This document shows, one piece after another, positions 1-9,834 of a stretch of 64,000 nt of DNA. The DNA comes from Pseudanabaena sp. ABRG5-3 (GTDB lineage Bacteria > Cyanobacteriota > Cyanobacteriia > Pseudanabaenales > Pseudanabaenaceae): positions 1 to 64,000 of the forward strand of contig NZ_AP017566.1 of the NCBI RefSeq assembly GCF_003967015.1, written 5' to 3'. The stretch's first letter is position 1. The number at the start of each line of letters is the position of its first letter. Made by a program: the position numbers and the translations under genes. The notes below the pieces were generated by a model that ran no database searches, was not told the origin of the DNA, and was given only the letters and a program-made list of their open reading frames with translations.

Positions 1-62
1 AGCGTTGCTTTGCAACGCTTTTAAAAATTTTCTTGTGGTTCTTTTGATCAAAAACTGCTGTA
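1..62. repeat. Partial hairpin repeat (type B), cut by window edge
   Basis: A small perfect hairpin (GCGTTGC, TTT, GCAACGC at 2-18) is followed by an A/T-rich arm ending in CTGCTGTAA. The same order (GCTTTGC loop, TTTTnAAAAA arm, GTTTGA-like segment, CTGCTGTA end) occurs in the complete copy at 14552-14655, so this is probably the right half of a second copy. The left half lies outside the window. Confidence 0.5.
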
Positions 63-84
63 AGTCCGCACCACAATTCAATGA

Positions 85-1743
85 TTACGCTTTCATCTGT
101 GCGTTGAGATAACATAAAATCTTCCGAAGTTGTAGCCCTTTAATCAACTTCATAATTTCTTTAACAAAAGCTTGTAGATTAGCATCAGATTGTTCTAAAT
201 GATTTATGCGAGTTTGTAGAGATTCTAGATCACCTATTTCTGCTAGTTTGATCAACTCCAGCATGATTTGATGATCAGGGATAGCAACCTTGGCGGAGGA
301 AGATGGATGAGAGGCGATCGCTGAGGGAACGGCATCATGGTACGCATCCTCTAGTTCTAAATTAATCGGGGTTGCGCTTACATAAGTAGGTAAATCAATC
401 TCTAACCAAAAATTACTGCCTTTACCTAAGGTACTTGACACATTTAGTTCCCCACCCATGATTGCCACTAACTTTTTGCTGATCGATAAACCTAAACCTG
501 TACCTGACTGCGTATCTACAGGAGTACCGACCTGTTCAAAGGATTCAAATATTTTAGATAAATTCTCTGATGCAATCCCAACACCATTGTCAATGATATC
601 AAAACGAATCTTATTACTGCTATAACTTTGAGCAACCAAGGACACCATACCATTTTTCGTAAATTTGATGGCATTTCCCATAAGATTAAAGAGAACTTGG
701 CGTAACCGCTTCGCATCACCATAAACCAATTTCGGAATTTGCCCAATGGACTTATAGATGATTTCTACTCCTTGCTTATTTGCTTGTACCTTAAATGTAT
801 CAATGAGCCCATTGAGAAGTCCATCTAAATGAAATGGTTCATAATCAAGTTCTAATTTACCAGCTTCAATTTTGGAGAGATCGAGAATATCATTAATTAG
901 TGCTAGTAAGTGATTACCACTACGTTGGATAATGTCTAAGCCCTTTTGCAGCTTAATCTGATCATCATTTGTTTTAAGAACCTGAGCATACCCAAGAATT
1001 GCATTCAGAGGAGTTCGCAGTTCGTGGCTCATATTAGTGAGAAACTGACTTTTGGCTTTATTGGCACTGTCTGCGGCTTCTTTAGCAATTTCAAGCTCAA
1101 TAGTGCGCTCTTTGACAATTTGCTCTAAGTTCTGATTAAAATCTTGAAGCTGCATATTTAATAATGTCAACTTTTGCTGACTTTCAACAAGTCCAAGCAT
1201 TGTGCTGTAGGCTCTTAGACTTGAAACTACAGTGGTAAATAATTTCTGTTCGGTTAGTTCAGTTTTAGATTTATAGTCATTGATGTCATAGTTCAGAATT
1301 ATCGAAGATTCAGGAAATTCTGCGGGTTGCCCTGTACGCAGAATAATGCGTACTAATCGATTTTTCAGAACTTCACGGATATATTTAATGGATTGTAATC
1401 CTGCATCATTAGTCTCCATAATCACATCTTGAAGGATCAGCGCGATGTCAGGATGCTGTTCAATCATTTTGATTCCTTCAGCACCAGAAAAAGCAGAAAT
1501 TACCTCTAATTCTTTACCTGCGAACTTAAATCCATCTAGAGCTAGTTTGGTAACTACATGGACAGAACGATCATCATCGCAAATTAAAAGTTTCCATGTT
1601 AATCTATTTCTTAAGGCAATAGTTTCATAGAGTAGCGGAGATTCATAGTTTTGACCTTGGGTAATCGAGTAATTATTTGCATCTACAGAAGATACCTCTT
1701 CATCTTCTTCTAAGAAAATTAGTTCATCGGGATCTGTAGACAT
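85..1743 (-). CDS. Receiver-histidine kinase hybrid
   Basis: A 552-residue cytoplasmic signalling protein with no membrane segment. An N-terminal receiver domain (about 50-180) has the acidic cluster CDDD near 55-58 and the likely phospho-acceptor Asp106. A coiled-coil linker (about 185-235) follows. The HisKA box is MSHELRTPLNAI with His240. The ATPase domain has an N box (Asn357), DNGVGI (385-390) and GTGLGLSISK (414-423). About 95 residues follow the ATPase; this helical tail ends with a segment rich in Leu and Lys and has no domain I recognise. Receiver-first hybrids usually take phosphate from another kinase and pass it on, and the CHASE2 kinase in the same cluster is a candidate partner (inference). 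Only 40 bases separate it from the upstream DUF928 gene, so the two are probably co-transcribed. Confidence 0.9.
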   Translation of the reverse strand: MSTDPDELIFLEEDEEVSSVDANNYSITQGQNYESPLLYETIALRNRLTWKLLICDDDRSVHVVTKLALDGFKFAGKELEVISAFSGAEGIKMIEQHPDIALILQDVIMETNDAGLQSIKYIREVLKNRLVRIILRTGQPAEFPESSIILNYDINDYKSKTELTEQKLFTTVVSSLRAYSTMLGLVESQQKLTLLNMQLQDFNQNLEQIVKERTIELEIAKEAADSANKAKSQFLTNMSHELRTPLNAILGYAQVLKTNDDQIKLQKGLDIIQRSGNHLLALINDILDLSKIEAGKLELDYEPFHLDGLLNGLIDTFKVQANKQGVEIIYKSIGQIPKLVYGDAKRLRQVLFNLMGNAIKFTKNGMVSLVAQSYSSNKIRFDIIDNGVGIASENLSKIFESFEQVGTPVDTQSGTGLGLSISKKLVAIMGGELNVSSTLGKGSNFWLEIDLPTYVSATPINLELEDAYHDAVPSAIASHPSSSAKVAIPDHQIMLELIKLAEIGDLESLQTRINHLEQSDANLQAFVKEIMKLIKGLQLRKILCYLNAQMKA

Positions 1744-1783
1744 TTGGCTTTTTATGACTAATTTTTGGATAACTGGATTGAGT

Positions 1784-2533
1784 TTAATTTTTCAGGGGAA
1801 TATTTGCTAAAGGTTCAAGGCTAGAAGATTTGAGTAGGTTCAACCAATTGTTTTTTAAGTCTGGGCTATTGGGTTGGGAGAGACGCAAATTTGCTAGCTC
1901 AGAGATCGCTTCATGCCAGATGCCAAACTTAGCATACATATATACTTTATCGATCGCTGTCGCTTTTTCCAATTTTGCGAGCATACTTGGTTCTGGTTTA
2001 ATACGACGAATGATGCCTTCAGCAAAAAGATCTTCAGGATCGCCATCCTCACAGACAACGGAAATCAACCATTTATAATCTTTATCAACTTCTAGGGATA
2101 TTTGATCAAATTGAACTGCCACAATACTGGGACTGGTTTTTAGTTCTAGTCTTTTGCGAGCGATTCCTTTACCTTGGTGATTCTCAAGGGTAACTTCTAC
2201 AGCGATCGCATTGGTTTTGGGGATATAGGCAAAAAATTTCGGATTGGGTGCAATGGTAAGCCCAAATCTGTTAGGGGGAAGCAAGGGTATAAGCTGTTGC
2301 TCTAGAGAGAGTTTACCTCTGACATCTTTCTGTTGAAAATCTCGATCTTTTAAACATTGTCCATCACTGCCGCGTCTGCCACCACCAATTGTCGTTGTCG
2401 GGGCTGGTGTGCTTACGGGAGGCTCAAAGGTTTGGGCATTAGCATTTGCTACAAAAGTAGTAAATGTGGCAAGTTTCCAAAGAACAGCGATCGCCAAAAG
2501 TGTAAAGTACCGATAGCAAGATTTGTAAAGCAT
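1784..2533 (-). CDS. DUF928 family exported protein
   Basis: A 249-residue protein with an N-terminal signal-like segment: a basic start, a hydrophobic stretch to about residue 25, then ANANAQ as a plausible cleavage site. The mature part begins with a low-complexity Pro/Thr linker and a Gly/Arg patch. It continues with the core typical of cyanobacterial DUF928 proteins: LIPLLPPNRFGLT near 80, a beta-rich region with FAYIPKT, then an immunoglobulin-like stretch through YKWLISVVCEDGDPE. The biochemical function of DUF928 is not known. In cyanobacteria it is often found beside CHAT, CHASE2 and two-partner-secretion genes, as here. It is likely periplasmic or surface-associated and co-transcribed with the downstream hybrid kinase. 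Confidence 0.8.
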   Translation of the reverse strand: MLYKSCYRYFTLLAIAVLWKLATFTTFVANANAQTFEPPVSTPAPTTTIGGGRRGSDGQCLKDRDFQQKDVRGKLSLEQQLIPLLPPNRFGLTIAPNPKFFAYIPKTNAIAVEVTLENHQGKGIARKRLELKTSPSIVAVQFDQISLEVDKDYKWLISVVCEDGDPEDLFAEGIIRRIKPEPSMLAKLEKATAIDKVYMYAKFGIWHEAISELANLRLSQPNSPDLKNNWLNLLKSSSLEPLANIPLKN

Positions 2534-2913
2534 AGCCTTATTCCTAGAAGCATTAACTAAGCAAAGCCGATTTTCCTAATGGACAAAACTAAAATCAGAA
2601 AAATGAAAGAATCAAATTAATTTGATAAATTCTTGAATTTAGCATTTTTATTAATATTAAATATTTTATACCAATTCAAAAAATGATGCTGCCATTTTTG
2701 AGATCTAAAAATCTGAATAGGCTTGGATTTCAATTGTCTAGAGTTTTATCACACCTCAGATAATTAGTATGATTAGGTTTTCTGTGGTTATAGTAAGGTA
2801 CAGCTATAACAATAAACAGAGATAAATAGGACAAAATCAAAACCCAAAATACAAGTGGCGGCGCGAAGAAGCGCTTTACACAGTGCAAATGGCGATATCG
2901 AACTCACGTCTTT
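2534..2913. other. Gene-free spacer with degenerate repeats
   Basis: No supportable gene lies in these 380 bases. At about 2803-2880 there is a degenerate copy of the type A hairpin element. It has a TAGTAAGGTACAGCTATA-like end, GGACAAAATCAAAACCCAA and GGCGGCGCGAAGAAGCGC, but the right arm no longer matches. At about 2670-2720 the sequence TATACCAATTC with an imperfect ATTTTTGA hairpin resembles the type C repeat at 26003. Confidence 0.4.
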
Positions 2914-5595
2914 TTATAGCCAGTTACCGACTAGCACGAAGGGAGACCAGTAAAATGGGTGAGTAAATTGGGGATTTTTTAGAAGACTGAGCTGTGCTTT
3001 TTGTAAAGCATTGGCTTTTGTGGTTCCAATAACTGCTAATTCTTGATAAAAATTTTCCATAAATGTTGCTGTGGCGCTATCCTCGACTGACCACAAGCTT
3101 GCGATCGTACTCCGTGCCCCCGATCGCACTGCCATCCCTGCTAGTCCTAAGGTTGCGCGATTATCACCTTTGGCGGTTTTACAGGCACTGAGTACTAATA
3201 GCTCAATGGGAGTACGCTGATCTTGATCTCTAGTTTGCAATAATTCTCCTAATTGTTTGACTCCAAGACGACTATTCCAAGTCAAAATAAAGGTTTTTTC
3301 AGCATTAGAACTAAATTCACCGTGGGTAGCTAAATGAACTACCCTAAAGGGAATTTTACTAACTTGTTTTTGGATGGATTCGCTAATAAATGTTTCGTTA
3401 AGTAATGGAGTTTGAGTGGATACTAACGCCGCAATTTTCTGAATTTCTCTTTCAACATTAGGCAATGCGTTAAAGTTCTGGGTTGCTTTGCTCAAACCAC
3501 CGATAAATACTTCTAGTTGCTGACGCTTGAGAGGGCGAGGATCGAGAAGTTGTAGTCCGGGGGTGAGCGCTAGATTGTATTTCTCCATTAAGTAATGCTT
3601 ACCATCGTAGAGAACTGCCATAGGTAAATTTCTTAGAGAACCATCAAGAACAAATACTAAGGTTTGAACTTTATTAGCAGCAAGGATGGATTCTATCTCT
3701 TCACCAATGAGCAACTTGTAGACTTTCTCTGAGATTGCTTGAATGTCCGATTCAAGGGATGTCCGCCTTAGCGATCGCCATAGTTCACTCAAGAGCTGAT
3801 CAAGTTTTTCCTGCGAAATTGCGCTGGCACGGTGAAAGAGCGAACGATCTGGCAATGAAATAATCACTTCTAATCTGTCAGCTAAAACAATAGGGTAGAT
3901 CACGGCTGCCTGTGGATCGACTGCATCAACTGGCATGGTGCGACCTGTAAGGCAGGCTTCTTTGAAAAAGTTATCGAGTTCTGCTATTTGGAGAGATTCG
4001 ATCACCTGACGAGCCGCAATGAGATTTGCTTGGCTCACTGATTTACCCTGCTCATGAGTCATGAGCAAATCTACAAGCTGACGGTAGACAGGTTCAACAC
4101 TATCGCGAAAGGAAAATTGAAGATCGGTATTGCTAGAGACCAGATCGCCCCTAATAGAATCAAGGGTACTAACAGCTTCACTGTAGGCAGCGATCGCTCT
4201 AGCCTGTTTTCCTTGAGCCTTGAGAATGTGCCCCAGTTGCCATTGCCACCGATAGGCAATGTCGGGAGCATTGTAAGTTTGAGCAAGAATCAGAGCCTTC
4301 TCAGTTAATTCCTGTGCTTCGGTCAGTTGTTGTGATTGTTCGTAGAGATCACCCAAATAGCCGATCGCGTAGGATTCAGATCTTGGATCGCCCATTGCTT
4401 TTGATTGTTGAGCAGCCTTAGCTAGTAACTGAGCCGCAAGTTGGAGATCGCTTGGATTCGCAACTCCTAAGCGATCGCTCAAGCTTAGTTTCATTAAACT
4501 TTGGGCAAAATTCACTATTGCGTATACTGAAGCACGACTAGGTGGGAGATTTTGCAACTGGGTTTGGATTGTCGGTAATAGACTCTTAGCTGACTCAAAC
4601 TGTTTTAGATCAATTGCTAGCCGTAGCTGATTTAGTTGAGCTTTTACCTTAGGGATGGGACGAGTTGCTATTTGGGCAGCCTGTTGATAATAGGCGATCG
4701 CCTCAGCACTTTTTTGCTGACGGTAGTTAAGATCTCCGACACTAGCAGCCTGCTGCTGACTAGCAGCAATATTTCCCAAACTGAGGAGTATTTCAGAAAT
4801 TATCGAAACATCATTGAGTTGTTGGGCGATCGCGAGGCTTTCTTTCAAGGTTGCGGTGGCTTCGATAAAATCCCCATTGAGACGAAGAGTATCACCGAGG
4901 TTAATCAGACTAGAAATTTTTAGGGAAGAGTTGGGGAGTTCTTGCAGTGATGCCTGCACTTGTCTCAGGGTGTCTTTAGCTTTGGGATAGAAACCAAGCG
5001 ATCGCATAGCTTGACTTTGGTTGATCTTGCTACGAATGACTCCATCTTTGTCATCCGCTTGTTCATAGATTGTTGTTGCCTTTTGCCAAGTTGTTAATGC
5101 TTCTTGGGTCTTCCCATGAGCGATTTGGATGCTGCCTTGAATGTTAAGTGCCTGCGCGAGTAATTTGGGCTGTTGGGGATTGGCTTGTAAAATTTCTAAG
5201 CTGCGTAAAATTAATTGTTCTGCTTCTTGCCAGTGACCAAGTTGTTGATGGGCTAAGGCAAGGTTTTGAGCAACAACAGCTTGGTTGAGACGATCGCCTT
5301 GTTTTGTGTAGATATCAGCCGCTTGTTGCCAATTGGCGATCGCCTGAGCATATTGTCCTGATTGGTAATATTGTTTCCCTGCCTGAACCAGATCTATAGG
5401 GTTATTAGATAAAGACTGATTGATAACTATATCCGTTGCATTATTTGAGCCTTTTGCAGAATTATTGGCGACGCTAGGCTGAGCATTCCATCCTAACAAC
5501 AGAATAAGAGTCATAGTACAGATTCCAATCCAGATATAGCGTAGTGATTTACTGATTTTGGGTTTTAGATTGAAGAGGGAATCCCAAGACAGCAT
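2914..5595 (-). CDS. TPR-CHAT protein (caspase-like protease family)
   Basis: An 893-residue protein. A single hydrophobic segment (about 22-40) after a basic start predicts export or a membrane anchor, so the rest probably lies outside the cytoplasm. Residues about 65-490 form TPR-like helical repeats (for example GKQYYQSGQYAQAIANWQQA). The C-terminal CHAT domain (about 600-890) has the two expected catalytic elements: His758 in HLATHGEF and Cys805 in LSACKTA, followed by GLAGMAVRSGARSTIASLW. CHAT is a clan CD peptidase fold related to caspases and separases. Its substrate here is unknown; an exported CHAT beside a secreted haemagglutinin suggests processing of a surface protein (inference). 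It sits between TpsA and DUF928 on the same strand. Confidence 0.88.
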   Translation of the reverse strand: MLSWDSLFNLKPKISKSLRYIWIGICTMTLILLLGWNAQPSVANNSAKGSNNATDIVINQSLSNNPIDLVQAGKQYYQSGQYAQAIANWQQAADIYTKQGDRLNQAVVAQNLALAHQQLGHWQEAEQLILRSLEILQANPQQPKLLAQALNIQGSIQIAHGKTQEALTTWQKATTIYEQADDKDGVIRSKINQSQAMRSLGFYPKAKDTLRQVQASLQELPNSSLKISSLINLGDTLRLNGDFIEATATLKESLAIAQQLNDVSIISEILLSLGNIAASQQQAASVGDLNYRQQKSAEAIAYYQQAAQIATRPIPKVKAQLNQLRLAIDLKQFESAKSLLPTIQTQLQNLPPSRASVYAIVNFAQSLMKLSLSDRLGVANPSDLQLAAQLLAKAAQQSKAMGDPRSESYAIGYLGDLYEQSQQLTEAQELTEKALILAQTYNAPDIAYRWQWQLGHILKAQGKQARAIAAYSEAVSTLDSIRGDLVSSNTDLQFSFRDSVEPVYRQLVDLLMTHEQGKSVSQANLIAARQVIESLQIAELDNFFKEACLTGRTMPVDAVDPQAAVIYPIVLADRLEVIISLPDRSLFHRASAISQEKLDQLLSELWRSLRRTSLESDIQAISEKVYKLLIGEEIESILAANKVQTLVFVLDGSLRNLPMAVLYDGKHYLMEKYNLALTPGLQLLDPRPLKRQQLEVFIGGLSKATQNFNALPNVEREIQKIAALVSTQTPLLNETFISESIQKQVSKIPFRVVHLATHGEFSSNAEKTFILTWNSRLGVKQLGELLQTRDQDQRTPIELLVLSACKTAKGDNRATLGLAGMAVRSGARSTIASLWSVEDSATATFMENFYQELAVIGTTKANALQKAQLSLLKNPQFTHPFYWSPFVLVGNWL

Positions 5596-5847
5596 AGAGT
5601 TTCTCAGTAATATTTATGGGTATTTATGGGTGATATTCACAAACGATGCTATTAACGATGTTATCTATGAAGACCAGATATTTTCTAAGTCCAACACAAA
5701 GTGGAGCTTCAAGAATCTCAACAGGTTTACCCAAGCGATAAATGGCAACACGCTTACTTTCAGGATCAAGCGGTCATAAATTTCACTCCGAAAAGCAATA
5801 TTTTTATTCTATAGCAATTCTCAAAATGGCTTAAACTTTTAATTCAA

Positions 5848-5888
5848 TATTGATGATGGGCATCAAGAAGCGCTGCCCATCATCAATA
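5848..5888 (-). terminator. Hairpin just after the TpsA stop codon
   Basis: A perfect 15-bp stem (5848-5862 with 5874-5888; arm TATTGATGATGGGCA) has an 11-nt loop containing GAAGCGC. It begins three bases after the stop codon of the haemagglutinin gene. There is no strong T-run in the minus direction, so it may be an mRNA-stabilising hairpin or repeat remnant rather than a full terminator. The rest of the 5596-5890 spacer holds nothing I recognise. Confidence 0.45.
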
Positions 5889-5890
5889 CC

Positions 5891-8800
5891 TTATTTAGTA
5901 CAGGAAAGCTCAGGTATAGCAGGACTGAGAGGATTAGAAGCTGATATGAGGCGGAGGATGCCACGACTATCCCTAGCGATCGTATTTGCCTCAATAATAG
6001 ATTTGGGAGATTCTTTGATGACTTCCTGTTTATGTTCTACTCCTGCGACTTGATTGGCACTGCTTGGCACAAGTTCCGTAAGTTCTACTAAAGGTTGATT
6101 ACTAGAAAGCTCATCACTAGGACTCTTGGGCAAACCACCTTTACCCAAAATGGTAAAGCTATTCTCACGACTAGATAACTTCCCGCCAACTCCACAACTC
6201 TGACTAATTTGCTTCGAGGGATCAGTGAGATTGACAGGTAAGGTTGTCAGTCCTCGGCTAGGATCAAGGGCTGGAGTAGTCACCAACACATTTCCCTGTA
6301 AACCAAATTGGGAACTAGCCGTAATATCGCTCAAGGATGTTAGTTGTGGGCGGAACTCTAGCCCATAGATAGCATTAGTATTGATATTGATGTTGCCACC
6401 ATTACCAGTAAAAGCATTAGCAAAGATATCGCTATTCTCTCCCTTAACGCCAACAATAAAACCTGCATTAATGTTAATATTACCACCATTACCGCCTGCA
6501 TTAGCGGTTCCTGCGGTAGTACTGATTTCACTACCAAAGAGCAGTAGTAATATCGATGGAATATTTAAACTGATGTTGCCACCATTTGTACTTGCCGTTG
6601 ATGCAGTAATGGAGGAAGCATTGAGCAGAGAGAGAGAAGTTGCTGAGATATTAATGTTGCCGCCGACACCAGAGCCAAGACTACCGACAGCGATCGTTGC
6701 TCCATCTTTAAGGGTGGTGCGCTGGGAAGCGAGTGTAATATTACCACCATTTCCCCTAGAACCTTGGGTAGTATTAGCAAACAAACCCGTACCCGCAGTA
6801 AAGAGAATGGAATTTTCTGACTTCAGATCAATATTGCCAGCTTTACCATTATTACTAGTTTGCGCTGTAATTTGACTGCTATCTTGGAAGGTGATATCTT
6901 GCCCTGCCATAACCAAAATATTCCCAGCATTACCCTTACTGCTAGTATTACTCAGAACTTGATTATTGTTTTGGAATCTAACAGATTTAGGGCTGGTAAT
7001 GGAAATATTTCCAGCAGGGTCAACTCCTTGGGTTGTACTAACGATCAGCGTCTTATCAAAGGTGAGGTTCCCTAATCCTTCGACTATGACATCTCCCGAT
7101 CGTCCATTCTGTCCAGTTCCAAAAATTGTAGTGATGAAGGTATTCGGATCGTTAATGTCGTAAGCACGCTTAGGGAAATTAACTGTCTTACTGGTAATAA
7201 TTTGCAGATTAGCGATCGCTAAATCCCCTAATCCTTTAATCTTGACCGTTCCTGCTTGCCCAAAAGCAGATGAAGTGAACAGACCAAGATTACTGATTTG
7301 ATTTTTTGCTATTAGATTAATTTCTCCACCATTACCACTCTGTGAACCTGTTTTGGAAATTGAGAACGACAATATATAACTAGGTAAGGCACTTGTAATG
7401 TTGCCATTGGGTGTGGTGATCGATACTCTACCACCATTCTGAGAACCTGCTAAAGCAGCCAATGAGTAAGCAGACAATGTGGAATTGCTGAGGTTAACAT
7501 TTCCTAATCCCGAATATACAGAAATTTCTCCTCCATTGCGAGCATTTGTGGATGGCGAGAACGAATATGAGTACAATGTTAAATTATTGAGAGTAATATC
7601 ACCTGAAGAAGTCGCTAACAGAATTGCACCACCATTTCCCGCATAACTTGATTTAGACGACGAATAGGAAGCAGTAGAGGAGTTTAGCGGGGCATTAATC
7701 AGTGTAATATTGCCAGAGTTAGAAGCTAAAGAAAATGCTCCCCCCTTGCCAGTGGAGCTATTGCCTGAGAATGTACCAGTATCTAAATAAGTACCCGTAT
7801 CTCCAAAAAAACTTCTAACATCCCTAATCAGAATATTGCCAGAATAAGTAGCCAACGAAACGGCTCCCCCATCACCAGAAGAGCCTAATTGGAATGCAAC
7901 CGAGGGAGATTTCCAAAGTGGGCGATTGATTGTAATATTGCCAGAGTAAGAAGTTAGCGAAACGTCTCCTGCATTTGCTGAGTTGCCAAAAAGAGCAAAT
8001 GAGGATGATTCAAAATAGATATCATCAAGGATAATATTTCCCGAATAAGATGATAATGAAATCTTACCTCCATTACCCGTATTCCCAATAAAAGTAAAGG
8101 AGTCAGTATATAAATTAGCACCCGTTGTAATATTGCCAGAGTAAGTGGAAATGGCAATTGAGCCACCATTACCTGCATTACCAATAAATGGCTCTGCATA
8201 AGCAATCAAGTTAGAATTCAGCGCAATATCACCACGTCCATAGATACGAATATCGCCCGCATTAGCTCCAACAACATAAGTTCCAGTACTAATTTCTTGA
8301 GTTGAGATTTTGCCCTCCAAGGTATTAGGCTTAAACTGATTGGTTAATAACACTAGTCCACTTGGCTGATCTATGTAGATATTGCCATTCACTGTAATAT
8401 CGGCTCTAGCAGGAGAATTGCTATAGTTAGGAATTGGAATAACAGTACCTAAAACCGTTGGACTAGTAGGCAAGCCTCCTAACTGCGTCCAATCTACCCC
8501 CGATCTCACATCCAGCGTTGCCTGACTACTACCATTAATCGTAATTGGAATTTTGATAGGTACAATATTTTGCACTGAGCCATTACTATTTTTGATCTCC
8601 TGATAGTCGGTCAAATAGAACGTTGCTAAGTCGGCATATCTCTTAGTGGCATTAAAGGGAGTTGAATTACTAGGGTTAATAGTAGTGCTAGTAGCTCCTG
8701 TGCCAGTAATTGTCACATCGCCAAGCGTGACGCTTCCCCCTGCCAAAATATGTAGTGATGCGCCTATGTAGTTGCCTAAAGTCACATTCCCCTTTGCCAA

Positions 8801-9703
8801 AATCACAGGATCATTAGGGCTGATTAAATTGCCGATGGTTCTATCTAACTTCTCGATATTTAAGTTACTACTAGTATAGAAATGCGCGTCACCAATAATC
8901 GGATTTGGCGATCGCAAAACCATATTGCCCCCTGACCAAAAACCACTATTGGGATGATTTAACGCCATAATATCAACGGATCGATTGCCCTGTACGAGTA
9001 GATCTCTACCCGCAACTGCAAAAAATGGGGTGATAGCAGTATCACGAATTTTGACGGCATCTTGTGCCTGTAAAGTTAAATCTCGCCCTGCTTGCAACTG
9101 GCCCTGCAAATCCAGTTTGTCAGCATTGAAGATGAGATCCTGTCCTGCCGAGAGATTGCCACGATTCGCGATCGTAGCTCCCACATTACTCATCCCATAC
9201 TGTACCCCAGGGATAATACTCGTAGTTAGCAAAGGAGGGGCTTGGGGATTGGTGGCACTAAATTCAGTGCCGTTGAAGAGCTTGAGGCTATTTGCGGTAC
9301 TGCCGACAAAAGTTCCACCAATATCTAACTTGGCATTTGCGCCAAAGGTAATTCCATTCGGATTAAGCAGAAATAAATTAGCAGTTCCATTAGCCTTAAT
9401 TATGCCATCAATGTTAGAGATGGAGTTCCCTGTTACTCGCGTCAAAATATTCTGAATATTAGCAGCATTATTAAAGTAGGCAGTATGATTTGTGGGAACT
9501 GAGAAATCTTGCAAACTGTGATAGAGATTAACTCCTCTAGCTGTACCACCATTGATTGTATGCGTTAATCCACTTGTAGTTACTGTAGAGCTTACAGGCA
9601 GAGTTTGATCTGGAATGATCTGAGCCGTAGCAGGACATATGGCAGTGAGATAGCTTATAGCGACTACACCAGAAATACAGAAATACTGAGGCGCGAGTTG
9701 CAT
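5891..9703 (-). CDS. Filamentous haemagglutinin-type TPS exoprotein (TpsA)
   Basis: A 1270-residue secreted protein. It has a signal peptide (hydrophobic core about 9-22, likely cleavage after CPATA near 27) and then the haemagglutination-activity/TPS domain (about 30-145). That domain carries the recognisable NPNGI motif at 114-118 and the flanking [19 protein letters not shown] block. Most of the rest is a predicted beta-helix of imperfect repeats. Between about 500 and 850 the unit GNGG-x-ISL-x(2)-YSGNITL recurs with spacing near 40-50 residues. The C-terminal part contains a conserved-looking SQSCG segment and [13 protein letters not shown], as in other cyanobacterial family members. Secretion is expected through the TpsB protein encoded upstream in the same cluster. 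An AGAGGAA ribosome-binding site lies 9 bases before the ATG. Possible roles are adhesion or a cell-surface layer; no toxin domain is recognisable. Confidence 0.88.
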   Translation of the reverse strand: MQLAPQYFCISGVVAISYLTAICPATAQIIPDQTLPVSSTVTTSGLTHTINGGTARGVNLYHSLQDFSVPTNHTAYFNNAANIQNILTRVTGNSISNIDGIIKANGTANLFLLNPNGITFGANAKLDIGGTFVGSTANSLKLFNGTEFSATNPQAPPLLTTSIIPGVQYGMSNVGATIANRGNLSAGQDLIFNADKLDLQGQLQAGRDLTLQAQDAVKIRDTAITPFFAVAGRDLLVQGNRSVDIMALNHPNSGFWSGGNMVLRSPNPIIGDAHFYTSSNLNIEKLDRTIGNLISPNDPVILAKGNVTLGNYIGASLHILAGGSVTLGDVTITGTGATSTTINPSNSTPFNATKRYADLATFYLTDYQEIKNSNGSVQNIVPIKIPITINGSSQATLDVRSGVDWTQLGGLPTSPTVLGTVIPIPNYSNSPARADITVNGNIYIDQPSGLVLLTNQFKPNTLEGKISTQEISTGTYVVGANAGDIRIYGRGDIALNSNLIAYAEPFIGNAGNGGSIAISTYSGNITTGANLYTDSFTFIGNTGNGGKISLSSYSGNIILDDIYFESSSFALFGNSANAGDVSLTSYSGNITINRPLWKSPSVAFQLGSSGDGGAVSLATYSGNILIRDVRSFFGDTGTYLDTGTFSGNSSTGKGGAFSLASNSGNITLINAPLNSSTASYSSSKSSYAGNGGAILLATSSGDITLNNLTLYSYSFSPSTNARNGGEISVYSGLGNVNLSNSTLSAYSLAALAGSQNGGRVSITTPNGNITSALPSYILSFSISKTGSQSGNGGEINLIAKNQISNLGLFTSSAFGQAGTVKIKGLGDLAIANLQIITSKTVNFPKRAYDINDPNTFITTIFGTGQNGRSGDVIVEGLGNLTFDKTLIVSTTQGVDPAGNISITSPKSVRFQNNNQVLSNTSSKGNAGNILVMAGQDITFQDSSQITAQTSNNGKAGNIDLKSENSILFTAGTGLFANTTQGSRGNGGNITLASQRTTLKDGATIAVGSLGSGVGGNINISATSLSLLNASSITASTASTNGGNISLNIPSILLLLFGSEISTTAGTANAGGNGGNININAGFIVGVKGENSDIFANAFTGNGGNININTNAIYGLEFRPQLTSLSDITASSQFGLQGNVLVTTPALDPSRGLTTLPVNLTDPSKQISQSCGVGGKLSSRENSFTILGKGGLPKSPSDELSSNQPLVELTELVPSSANQVAGVEHKQEVIKESPKSIIEANTIARDSRGILRLISASNPLSPAIPELSCTK

Positions 9704-9834
9704 AACTTAAATTCCTCTTAGTAACCATTTAGGAAATCGAGGGTAGATATCCAGATAATAGGAATAGCCATTTTCATCTTACCTAAGGCAAAATAAAGAC
9801 TTCCAACTCTTGCTAGGATTATACAACTCAATGT

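Noticed and set aside
6381-6875. 164-codon plus-strand frame rich in Leu, Pro and Ala
   Set aside because: It lies wholly antisense to the repeat-rich haemagglutinin gene, and its composition mirrors the complementary Gly/Asn repeats. No ribosome-binding site or domain was seen.
8985-9455. 156-codon plus-strand frame
   Set aside because: It is antisense to the conserved TPS domain of TpsA, has an ordinary shadow composition and no recognisable motif.
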